Shown: positions 1 through 6,954 of the stretch, piece by piece
Numbering within the stretch: the stretch's first letter is position 1
Layout: each line of letters opens with the position of its first letter
Assembly (NCBI RefSeq): GCF_950295315.1
Contig: NW_026647189.1
Span: forward strand, 434,001 to 498,000
Direction of reading: 5' to 3'
DNA: 64,000 bases
Origin: Erinaceus europaeus
Lineage: Eukaryota > Chordata > Mammalia > Eulipotyphla > Erinaceidae
Translations under genes and position numbers: made by a program
The notes under the pieces: model-generated
Told to the model about the DNA's origin: nothing
The model's input: the letters and a program-made list of their open reading frames with translations, nothing else
The model's database searches: none

Positions 1-143
1 AAATACAGGGTGGGAGAGAAAGATAGAGCTCCTAAAGACCTGCTTCACCCTCTGTAAAGCGACTCCCCTGCAGGTGGCGGTCTGGGGGCCAGACCCCAAA
101 TCCTTCCACCTGTCCCCTCTATTCGTGAGCGCCACAAGCCCTT
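1..143 (-). mobile_element. SINE-B, head end only (cut by window start)
   Basis: This is the tRNA-like head and central part of SINE-B. Its tail lies before the window. The block CTGCTTCACCCTCTGTAAAGC followed by CCCCTGCAGGTGG is the recognisable core. The rest of the element is described in the complete copy at 6629-6954. Confidence 0.75.
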
Positions 144-3100
144 AACCCTCTGAAATACCGCCAAACCTCCCTGGATTTACTTTTGAAGGCAGTATCACCT
201 GCCTCGTTTTGAATCCTCATTATCCTGAGGGTCAGTCCTGGAGACAGTGTCATGACACGACACACGGAGATCTCTGTTATCAGAGAGCACCTGGAACAGC
301 AGCTGGGGCTCTAGTGCCAGGGCAGGAGCAACTCCCCATCCACCTTCCACGGAGTCCACCTGCCTGCATTTTGGTCCTTTTCCCTCCAAAAAAGATTTTT
401 CCCTTTTTTCACTTTGAAACAGGCAGGAGACAGGTTACCCAGGCAGGGGGGAAAAAATAAAAAGCCTTTTTTTTTTTTTTTTTTTTTTTTTTTACCGAAG
501 TGAATGACCATCTTCTGGGAAGTATAGGTTTTGAACCTGAAAACTCTGTCTGTCTGTCTCTTAGTCCACAGAAAGAGCCACTAGTCCAGCCAGATCTCAC
601 GCTCAGATGGGGTGTTTTTGCCAGTCATAGGTCTGCACAGCGCACTAGGGATTGGGCGGCCTGAGACCCAAATGTTACATTGTAGATGGACTGTTTGCAG
701 TTCTTGCTCCCCAGGACATTGGACTGTCTCAACTCCCTCCCCTACAGCATGAAAAAAAGACTCTTGACAACCTTGGAGCAACTGGAGTGGGGGCGAGGGG
801 AGCTGTTTGCATGTCTGCACTGCTCAGGCCCAGGTGTCTGTGGGGGTCCGTGGCAGAGGCTGTAAGGGGGCTAGGGGGCAGAAGGAGACTGTTTGAGAGG
901 CAGGCTGCAGGCAGGGGAGCCCAGGAGTGTGTGCAGGGCTGTGTGTGTGGGTGTGGTGGCAGGGCGTTAGGGCAGGTCCCCCTGCTGGATGGTGAGATGG
1001 CAGCTGGGCTGGCCCTGGGCCCTCAGGGCTGAAGGGCAGAAGCAGGGTGGCAGTAAAGTAGCGCAGGGAGGAACACAGTAGATGTTAGTTGGGAGCTGGG
1101 GGACAGAGGGTAAGGGGAAAGGGGGCATCCTTGAGGAGGGGTCAGGACTAGAGAGTGGGGGCAGCTGGAGGCATGGAAGGTCCCAGGAATCAGGGACTGA
1201 CAGGAACAGATTCCTACACCCCCCCACTGGATAGAAGCTGCAGAAGCCAGAGCAGCAGCCCTGGCTTGCCTAGGCCAAGGGCCCTGAGTGAGTCCATCTG
1301 AGGATGAGGAAGAGGAGGAGGGGGTGGAGGAGGAGGAGGAGAAAGAGGAGGAGGAAGAGTAGGAAGAGGAGGAGGAGGAGGCGTAGGAGGAGGAGGAAGG
1401 GCAGGAGGGCAGCTGTCAGTAGGCAACGGGATTAATAGAGGCCTCCATTACGGAGGCATGTGTCCAGGCAGGCACCCACCAACCCTCAGGGGCAGCTCAG
1501 GGCACCCAGGGACTTGGTGTGGGTATCTCTGGGGCGGGGACTGTCTGTCAGTCAGCAAGACTGTGTGTCAGTGCACATGGTGGGACAGGGGCCTGGCGGA
1601 CCTTGGTCCCCCGCCCTGGACTGTCAGATGCCAGCCCCATGCCCAGACACACACCAATCTGCACATAGCCCCTTGGCCCGGCCGACCAGCACCTGCTTTG
1701 GCCTGGGGCTCTGGCTCTGGTGGCTGGCCACCACCCCTCAGGTCAAGTTCAGCGTGGGGGTCATGGCTGCTGGTCAACTGGATGGGCGGGGTCCCCATGG
1801 CCTAGCAACCACATGAGCCCTCTGTGATGTCCTAGCCCCTGGCAATCTGTGCTGGCCACACTGGCACTGGGCAGCCCAACTGCCCTGCCACTAGGTCAGG
1901 CAACAGCGCCCAGACGCCTGGGCCCTGGCACAGAGGGACGGAAGGATGATAAGACAGTGCTGACCGACGAGGGACCTCAGGGCTGGCAGCCAAGAGAAGA
2001 CAGGTGGAGGTGCGCCCGGGATCCTGGGAGCCCAGGCCAGAGCTGCCTGCATGCCTGCCTGCCTTCCTGGATGTCCGTATGCTGCCTTTGTCCAGGTAGG
2101 TTTCTCAGGTCCCCTCCAATCCTGTCCTCTCCTGTCCTCTCCTGTCCTCACCATCCTCTACCCTCTCCTCTCCTCCGCACTTTGCTTCTCGCCTTTGTCT
2201 GTCCTCTCTTCCAGGTGCCCTGCTCACCAGCTCCAGCACTTGTGATGCTTCTCCAGTGACAGCTGTTCGCAACCCCTTCCACCCCCTGCCTGCCCCTAAT
2301 GTGACCCAGCTCACAGGGTCTCCGGCTCATCCCACCCAAACCCACACGCCCCAACACATTCCCTGGTTCAGCCCCTCTGCCCTATTCAGCCAAACTGGGC
2401 CTTTGCAACCTACCTATGCATCATTGTTTCTCCTCACCATTCAAGGAGAGATCTCCTTTTGTACTTAGCTTGGTTGACTGGTGGATGGATGGATGGATGG
2501 ATGGATGGATGGATGGATGGATGTATGAATGGATGGATAGATGTATGGGTGGATGGATGGATGGATGGGCAGGTCAATGGATCGGTTTTGTAGAGGCAGA
2601 GTACCATATAGGGGTACTGGAGTCCGCTGGTGTCAGATCCCTAGTCAATGTCAAATGTAAAACATTAATTCATCAATAACAAAAATGAATAAGCACCTAA
2701 ATAAATAAATAAATAAATATAAAAACTGGGTTAAAAAATACATGGCGTCTTTGCCTTTCTGCATATGGAATGCTGTGAGGATCTTAACAAGGAAAGCATT
2801 GTCCTGATTAACCCATTTGAAGTCGTGGAATATTTCCTTTTCCTTTTTCTTTTTTTACTTTCTATTTTCTTGATTATTCACTGGAATAAATAGACAGGAA
2901 TTGAGAGGGAAGGGAGGTAGAGAGAGTTTGAGACACAGAGAGAGACAACTGCAGCACTTCCGCACCACTTGTAAAGATTTCCCCTGGCATGTGGGAACCA
3001 GGGTGTTGAAGCCCAGTCCTCCTGCATTGTAACATGAGTGCTTAACTGGGTGTGGCACCACCTGGTACCCTTGATGGGACCCTTTTTTTTAGCAATGAAA

Positions 3101-3412
3101 AGAAATTCTCGTGGCAAGGTAATCAATAAATGAAGAAGTCAATAAAAGTGCATTTACATTAACTCAGTGGAAACACACAGGGACATATACGTCTCTGTTC
3201 CCTGTATTACATCTTCATGTATGGATTGATTGCCTCAAGGGGTTATTGCCACAGCTGAGTGCCTACGCCACGAATAATCCACAGCTCCTGCACTCCATTT
3301 GTTCCCCTTCCGCTGCCCTTGTTGCTTGATCACTGTGGTGGTTATTGTTTTTGTTGTTGTTGTTGTTGTTACTGACCTTGCATCTGACAGACACAAAAGG
3401 AGAGAGCAGAGG
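1..3412 (+). repeat. Array unit 1 (3,412 bp)
   Basis: The first copy opens inside SINE-B (1-143). Landmarks: poly-T of 27 at 467-493, CTCF-like core 871-881, GGA tract 1300-1409, intron-like block 2096-2214, GGAT x10 at 2483-2522, AAAT x5 at 2699-2718, SINE-A 2847-3070, SINE-B from 3230. It carries a minority haplotype shared with units 4 and 5: GGAGAC at 240-245, A6 instead of A7 before the poly-T, and CATAGG near 636. With unit 2 it shares CTCAGGGC near 1497 and TGCATCATTG near 2417. Confidence 0.95.
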
Positions 3413-3555
3413 AAATACAGGGTGGGAGAGAAAGATAGAGCTCCTAAAGACCTGCTTCACCCTCTGTAAAGCGACTCCCCTGCAGGTGGCGGTCTGGGGG
3501 CCAGACCCCAAATCCTTCCACCTGTCCCCTCTATTCGTGAGCGCCACAAGCCCTT

Positions 3556-3879
3556 AACCCTCTGAAATACCGCCAAACCTCCCTGGATTTACTTTTGAAG
3601 GCAGTATCACCTGCCTCGTTTTGAATCCTCATTATCCTGAGGGTCAGTCCTGATGACAGTGTCATGACACGACACACGGAGATCTCTGTTATCAGAGAGC
3701 ACCTGGAACAGCAGCTGGGGCTCTAGTGCCAGGGCAGGAGCAACTCCCCATCCACCTTCCACGGAGTCCACCTGCCTGCATTTTGGTCCTTTTCCCTCCA
3801 AAAAAGATTTTTCCCTTTTTTCACTTTGAAACAGGCAGGAGACAGGTTACCCAGGCAGGGGGGAAAAAAATAAAAAGCC
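3556..3879. other. Unique segment between SINE-B and the poly-T run
   Basis: About 320 bases with no gene I can support. It holds the dyad cluster at 3659-3698 and ends in a run of short homopolymers and purine patches (AAAAAAG, CCCTTTTTTC, GGGGGG followed by A7) leading into the poly-T. It may include a decayed retroelement tail, but I do not recognise one. Confidence 0.6.
3659..3698. other. Cluster of two dyad-symmetry elements
   Basis: A perfect 12 bp palindrome, GTGTCATGACAC, at 3659-3670 is followed by TCTCTG-TTAT-CAGAGA at 3683-3698, a 6 bp stem with a 4-base loop. Both recur in every unit (247-258 and 271-286 in unit 1). The palindrome contains inverted TGTCA/TGACA half-sites of the kind bound by TALE homeodomain proteins (MEIS/TGIF). 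This is a motif resemblance only. Confidence 0.4.
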
Positions 3880-3896
3880 TTTTTTTTTTTTTTTTT
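3880..3896 (+). repeat. Poly-T tract, length variable between units
   Basis: A pure T run directly after AAAAAGCC and before ACCGAAGTG. Lengths in units 1-19 are 27, 17, 17, 28, 27, 44, 39, 42, 22, 29, 29, 22, 22, 28, 30, 28, 25, 26, 26. It is the largest single source of unit length variation. It could be the tail of an old minus-strand retroposon. The following TTTTGAACCTG is faintly SINE-like, which is not enough to call one. Confidence 0.9.
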
Positions 3897-4700
3897 ACCG
3901 AAGTGAATGACCATCTTCTGGGAAGTATAGGTTTTGAACCTGAAAACTCTGTCTGTCTGTCTCTTAGTCCACAGAAAGAGCCACTAGTCCAGCCAGATCT
4001 CACGCTCAGATGGGGTGTTTTTGCCAGTCAAAGGTCTGCACAGCGCACTAGGGATTGGGCGGCCTGAGACCCAAATGTTACATTGTAGATGGACTGTTTG
4101 CAGTTCTTGCTCCCCAGGACATTGGACTGTCTCAACTCCCTCCCCTACAGCATGAAAAAAAGACTCTTGACAACCTTGGAGCAACTGGAGTGGGGGCGAG
4201 GGGAGCTGTTTGCATGTCTGCACTGCTCATGCCCAGGTGTCTGTGGGGGTCCGTGGCAGAGGCTGTAAGGGGGCTAGGGGGCAGAAGGAGACTGTTTGAG
4301 AGGCAGGCTGCAGGCAGGGGAGCCCAGGAGTGTGTGCAGGGCTGTGTGTGTGGGTGTGGTGGCAGGGCGTTAGGGCAGGTCCCCCTGCTGGATGGTGAGA
4401 TGGCAGCTGGGCTGGCCCTGGGCCCTCAGGGCTGAAGGGCAGAAGCAGGGTGGCAGTAAAGTAGCGCAGGGAGGAACACAGTAGATGTTAGTTGGGAGCT
4501 GGGGGACAGAGGGTAAGGGGAAAGGGGGCATCCTTGAGGAGGGGTCAGGACTAGAGAGTGGGGGCAGCTGGAGGCATGGAAGGTCCCAGGAATCAGGGAC
4601 TGACAGGAACAGATTCCTACACCCCCCCACTGGATAGAAGCTGCAGAAGCCAGAGCAGCAGCCCTGGCTTGCCTAGGCCAAGGGCCCTGAGTGAGTCCAT
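3897..4700. other. G-rich unique core of the unit
   Basis: No gene, tRNA or named repeat is recognised. The + strand is strongly G-skewed, with many G4-G6 runs (for example near 4190, 4247, 4270-4282, 4500-4525 and 4560) that could form G-quadruplexes. The frame open at 4055-4435 has no ATG start supported by context and looks like chance openness in stop-poor, G-rich DNA. A single site near 4230 (CTCATGCCC or CTCAGGCCC) is the only variation I noticed between units in this part. Confidence 0.6.
4274..4284 (+). promoter_or_regulatory. CTCF-like core motif (CTAGGGGGCAG)
   Basis: The 11 bases match the core of the CTCF consensus (CYAGGGGGCRS). The upstream CC of the full motif is replaced by GG, so this is a partial match. 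It is present once per unit at a fixed place (871-881 in unit 1, 7673-7683 in unit 3) and unchanged in the copies I read. CTCF sites in every unit are a known property of the DXZ4 macrosatellite; binding here is inference. Confidence 0.3.
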
Positions 4701-4702
4701 CT

Positions 4703-4812
4703 GAGGATGAGGAAGAGGAGGAGGGGGTGGAGGAGGAGGAGGAGAAAGAGGAGGAGGAAGAGTAGGAAGAGGAGGAGGAGGAGGCGTAGGAGGAGGAGGA
4801 AGGGCAGGAGGG
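4703..4812 (+). repeat. GGA-rich polypurine tract
   Basis: About 110 bases of GGA/GAA triplets on the + strand, interrupted by a few T and C (GGGGGTGG, GAGTAGG, GGCGTAGG). Polypurine tracts of this length can form triplex (H-DNA) or G-quadruplex structures. Unlike the other simple repeats of the unit it keeps the same length in all 19 copies, which its interruptions may explain. The proline-rich minus-strand frame across it is a by-product of the CCT triplets. Equivalent tracts: 1300-1409, 8102-8211, 11507-11616. Confidence 0.85.
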
Positions 4813-4843
4813 CAGCTGTCAGTAGGCAACGGGATTAATAGAG

Positions 4844-4860
4844 GCCTCCATTACGGAGGC
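4844..4860. other. Short inverted repeat GCCTCC-ATTAC-GGAGGC
   Basis: A perfect 6 bp stem with a 5-base loop, 31 bases after the end of the GGA tract. It is present in each unit (1441-1457 in unit 1). It is too short and lacks a U run, so it is not a terminator. Function unknown. Confidence 0.4.
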
Positions 4861-4933
4861 ATGTGTCCAGGCAGGCACCCACCAACCCTCAGGGGCAGCT
4901 CAGGGCACCCAGGGACTTGGTGTGGGTATCTCT

Positions 4934-4942
4934 GGGGCGGGG
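4934..4942 (+). promoter_or_regulatory. GC box (GGGGCGGGG), Sp1/KLF type
   Basis: A perfect GC-box core about 300 bases upstream of the candidate exon. It is present in every unit (1531-1539 in unit 1). No TATA box is seen nearby. GC boxes are common by chance in GC-rich DNA. Confidence 0.35.
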
Positions 4943-5186
4943 ACTGTCTGTCAGTCAGCAAGACTGTGTGTCAGTGCACATGGTGGGACAGGGGCCTGGC
5001 GGACCTTGGTCCCCCGCCCTGGACTGTCAGATGCCAGCCCCATGCCCAGACACACACCAATCTGCACATAGCCCCTTGGCCCGGCCGACCAGCACCTGCT
5101 TTGGCCTGGGGCTCTGGCTCTGGTGGCTGGCCACCACCCCTCAGGTCAAGTTCAGCGTGGGGGTCATGGCTGCTGGTCAACTGGAT

Positions 5187-5194
5187 GGGCGGGG
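5187..5194 (+). promoter_or_regulatory. Second GC box (GGGCGGGG)
   Basis: It lies 37 bases before the open frame that begins at 5231 (1784-1791 in unit 1). Together with the GC box at 4934 it makes this the most promoter-like part of the unit. No transcription start can be fixed from sequence alone. Confidence 0.35.
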
Positions 5195-5230
5195 TCCCCA
5201 TGGCCTAGCAACCACATGAGCCCTCTGTGA

Positions 5231-5871
5231 TGTCCTAGCCCCTGGCAATCTGTGCTGGCCACACTGGCACTGGGCAGCCCAACTGCCCTGCCACTAGGTC
5301 AGGCAACAGCGCCCAGACGCCTGGGCCCTGGCACAGAGGGACGGAAGGATGATAAGACAGTGCTGACCGACGAGGGACCTCAGGGCTGGCAGCCAAGAGA
5401 AGACAGGTGGAGGTGCGCCCGGGATCCTGGGAGCCCAGGCCAGAGCTGCCTGCATGCCTGCCTGCCTTCCTGGATGTCCGTATGCTGCCTTTGTCCAGGT
5501 AGGTTTCTCAGGTCCCCTACAATCCTGTCCTCTCCTGTCCTCTCCTGTCCTCACCATCCTCTCCCCTCTCCTCTCCTCCTCACTTTGCTTCTCGCCTTTG
5601 TCTGTCCTCTCTTCCAGGTGCCCTGCTCACCAGCTCCAGCACTTGTGATGCTTCTCCAGTGACAGCTGTTCGCAACCCCTTCCACCCCCTGCCTGTCCCT
5701 AATGTGACCCAGCTCACAGGGTCTCCGGCTCATCCCACCCAAACCCACACGCCCCAACACATTCCCTGGTTCAGCCCCTCTGCCCTATTCAGCCAAACTG
5801 GGCCTTTGCAACCTACCTATGCATCATTGTTTCTCCTCACCATTCAAGGAGAGATCTCCTTTTGTACTTAG
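5231..5871 (+). other. Candidate two-exon transcript with a spliced open frame (hypothetical)
   Basis: An open frame runs from 5231 (after an in-frame TGA) to 5498, where CAG|GTAGGT is a near-perfect splice donor. A pyrimidine-rich block ends in CTCTCTTCCAG|G at 5617. Removing the 119 bases between them joins the first frame, in phase 1, to a second open frame that ends at TAG 5869-5871. The joined frame is 173 codons, but its first ATG is at 5474 in a weak context, giving only 92 codons rich in Pro, Thr and Ser. No domain, signal peptide or family is recognised. The downstream AAAT array supplies AATAAA. Both frames stay open in all 19 units, but the units are so alike that this proves little. 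A noncoding transcript is equally possible. Confidence 0.25.
5499..5617 (+). other. Intron-like block with consensus splice ends
   Basis: It begins GTAGGT after CAG and ends TTCCAG before G, with C/T-rich sequence almost throughout, including three copies of TCCTGTCCTC and a possible branch site CTCAC near 5550. Its 119 bases are a plausible small mammalian intron. Substitutions between units fall inside it (near 5519, 5563, 5580 and 5594) and leave both ends intact. The alternative is a simple pyrimidine repeat that happens to end in AG. Equivalents: 2096-2214, 8898-9016, 12303-12421, 15707-15825, 19137-19255 and so on at each unit. Confidence 0.4.
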
Positions 5872-5885
5872 CTTGGTTGACTGGT

Positions 5886-5925
5886 GGATGGATGGATGGA
5901 TGGATGGATGGATGGATGGATGGAT
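5886..5925 (+). repeat. GGAT tetranucleotide microsatellite, x10
   Basis: A pure array followed by an imperfect extension (GTATGAATGGATGGATAGATG and a second short GGAT run to about 5969). Copy numbers in units 1-18 are 10, 10, 7, 7, 9, 9, 9, 10, 10, 10, 11, 9, 11, 12, 12, 13, 11, 11. Apparent peptides rich in Met-Asp-Gly-Trp or Ile-His-Pro-Ser are translations of this array. Confidence 0.95.
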
Positions 5926-5969
5926 GTATGAATGGATGGATAGATGTATGGGTGGATGGATGGATGGAT

Positions 5970-6101
5970 GGGCAGGTCAATGGATCGGTTTTGTAGAGGC
6001 AGAGTACCATATAGGGGTACTGGAGTCCGCTGGTGTCAGATCCCTAGTCAATGTCAAATGTAAAACATTAATTCATCAATAACAAAAATGAATAAGCACC
6101 T
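5970..6101. other. Unique segment between the two microsatellites
   Basis: It contains GTACCATATAGGGGTAC near 6005, a short imperfect dyad. No gene is recognised. If the candidate transcript is real, this is its 3' untranslated region. Confidence 0.4.
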
Positions 6102-6117
6102 AAATAAATAAATAAAT
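6102..6117 (+). repeat. AAAT microsatellite carrying AATAAA poly(A) signals
   Basis: Four AAAT copies here, five in unit 1, seven in units 10 and 11, six in the others. Every repeat junction spells AATAAA. It lies about 230 bases after the stop codon of the candidate spliced frame, so it could serve as a polyadenylation signal, but A-rich microsatellites often contain this hexamer by composition. Confidence 0.85.
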
Positions 6118-6245
6118 ATAAAAACTGGGTTAAAAAATACATGGCGTCTTTGCCTTTCTGCATATGGAATGCTGTGAGGATCTTAACAAGGAAAGCATTG
6201 TCCTGATTAACCCATTTGAAGTCGTGGAATATTTCCTTTTCCTTT
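6118..6245. other. AT-rich unique segment before SINE-A
   Basis: It holds AAAAACTGGGTTAAAAAATAC and ends in a T-rich stretch (TTCCTTTTCCTTTTTC) that merges with the tail of SINE-A. No gene or regulatory element is supported. Confidence 0.5.
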
Positions 6246-6469
6246 TTCTTTTTTTACTTTCTATTTTCTTGATTATTCACTGGAATAAATAGACAGGAAT
6301 TGAGAGGGAAGGGAGGTAGAGAGAGTTTGAGACACAGAGAGAGACAACTGCAGCACTTCCGCACCACTTGTAAAGATTTCCCCTGGCATGTGGGAACCAG
6401 GGTGTTGAAGCCCAGTCCTCCTGCATTGTAACATGAGTGCTTAACTGGGTGTGGCACCACCTGGTACCC
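6246..6469 (-). mobile_element. SINE-A: second diverged tRNA-derived SINE of hedgehog type
   Basis: It also lies on the minus strand. The + strand shows a T-rich/AT-rich tail, a purine body (GAATTGAGAGGGAAGGGAGG), GAGACACAGAGAGAGAC, an ACTGCAGCACTTCCGCACCAC segment, a B-box complement at 6401-6412 (GGTGTTGAAGCC), an A-box complement at 6436-6446 (AGTGCTTAACT) and the head end GTGGCACCACCTGGTACCC. The two boxes are the remains of an internal RNA polymerase III promoter, both degenerate. It is a different subfamily or age from SINE-B. Equivalent copies: 2847-3070, 9641-9864, 13046-13269, 16458-16681, 19888-20111, 23313-23536, 26745-26968, 30157-30380, 33580-33803, 37007-37230, 40415-40638, 43831-44054, 47257-47480, 50685-50908, 54115-54338, 57534-57757, 60954-61177. 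Confidence 0.75.
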
Positions 6470-6628
6470 TTGATGGGACCCTTTTTTTTAGCAATGAAAA
6501 GAAATTCTCGTGGCAAGGTAATCAATAAATGAAGAAGTCAATAAAAGTGCATTTACATTAACTCAGTGGAAACACACAGGGACATATACGTCTCTGTTCC
6601 CTGTATTACATCTTCATGTATGGATTGA
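6470..6628. other. Spacer between SINE-A and SINE-B
   Basis: About 159 bases of AT-rich DNA with T8 near 6482 and an AATCAATAAATG stretch near 6521. It holds four of the informative variants (GACCC/GACAC/GGCAC, AATCAATA/AATAAATA, TTCCCTG/TTACCTG), which makes it useful for typing units. No gene is seen. Confidence 0.6.
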
Positions 6629-6954
6629 TTGCCTCAAGGGGTTATTGCCACAGCTGAGTGCCTACGCCACGAATAATCCACAGCTCCTGCACTCCATTTG
6701 TTCCCCTTCCGCTGCCCTTGTTGCTTGATCACTGTGGTGGTTATTGTTTTTGTTGTTGTTGTTGTTGTTACTGACCTTGCATCTGACAGACACAAAAGGA
6801 GAGAGCAGAGGAAATACAGGGTGGGAGAGAAAGATAGAGCTCCTAAAGACCTGCTTCACCCTCTGTAAAGCGACTCCCCTGCAGGTGGCGGTCTGGGGGC
6901 CAGACCCCAAATCCTTCCACCTGTCCCCTCTATTCGTGAGCGCCACAAGCCCTT
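6629..6954 (-). mobile_element. SINE-B: diverged tRNA-derived SINE of hedgehog type
   Basis: On the + strand it reads tail to head, so the element itself lies on the minus strand. The order is: a block beginning TTGCCTCAAGGGGTTATTGC, a CCCTTGTTGCTTGAT segment, a TTG trinucleotide run (6747-6769), a GA-rich body, the conserved box CCCCTGCAGGTGG near 6876, and a degenerate B-box complement at 6896-6906 near the head. From memory this order matches an abundant SINE of the hedgehog genome, a noncoding retroposon moved by LINE machinery. Many substitutions in the box and head show an old, inactive insertion. Equivalent copies: 3230-3555, 10024-10349, 13429-13754, 16841-17166, 20271-20596, 23696-24021, 27128-27453, 30540-30865, 33963-34288, 37390-37715, 40798-41123, 44214-44539, 47640-47965, 51068-51393, 54498-54823, 57917-58242, 61337-61662. 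Confidence 0.78.

Larger units (their letters stand above)
4813..5230. other. GC-rich segment ahead of the candidate spliced frame
   Basis: This stretch contains the hairpin at 4844-4860, both GC boxes, and scattered CpG (CCCGGCCGACC near 5079). CpG looks too sparse for a CpG island. Two overlapping + strand frames run through 4861-5219 without stops; they lack a convincing start and resemble no protein I know. Units differ at CTCAGGGC versus CTCACGGC and at CCAGGGAC versus CCAGAGAC. Confidence 0.5.
3413..6811 (+). repeat. Array unit 2 (3,399 bp), reference copy for the internal annotation
   Basis: Landmarks: poly-T of 17 at 3880-3896, CTCF-like core 4274-4284, GGA tract 4703-4812, intron-like block 5499-5617, GGAT x10 at 5886-5925, AAAT x4 at 6102-6117 (the shortest in the array), SINE-A 6246-6469, SINE-B from 6629. 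Private differences lie in the pyrimidine-rich block (CCCCTACAATCC near 5520, CTCCTCAC near 5580) and at CCTGTCCC near 5696. In its first half it resembles units 6-19 rather than unit 1. Confidence 0.95.

Noticed and set aside
652..1032. Open frame of 126 codons on the + strand repeated in every unit
   Set aside because: It lies in G-rich, stop-poor DNA, starts at a non-ATG codon, has no recognisable domain and overlaps a minus-strand frame. Conservation among near-identical units is not evidence of selection.
1214..1426. Proline-rich minus-strand frame of 70 codons
   Set aside because: It is the translation of the CCT complement of the GGA tract.
2416..2679. Frame with repeated Met-Asp-Gly-Trp peptides
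   Set aside because: It is a translation of the GGAT microsatellite; the frame shifts with copy number between units.
2855..3126. Minus-strand frames of 68-82 codons
   Set aside because: They lie within SINE-A, a noncoding element.
3263..3547. Minus-strand frame of 94 codons with a poly-Asn stretch
   Set aside because: It is the SINE-B retroposon read through; the Asn run comes from the TTG trinucleotide tail.
3880..3950. A third SINE beginning at the poly-T
   Set aside because: A T run and a weak TTTTGAACCTG match are present, but no promoter boxes or element body could be recognised.
4813..5498. CpG island
   Set aside because: GC content is high but CpG looks sparse for that content by rough reading.
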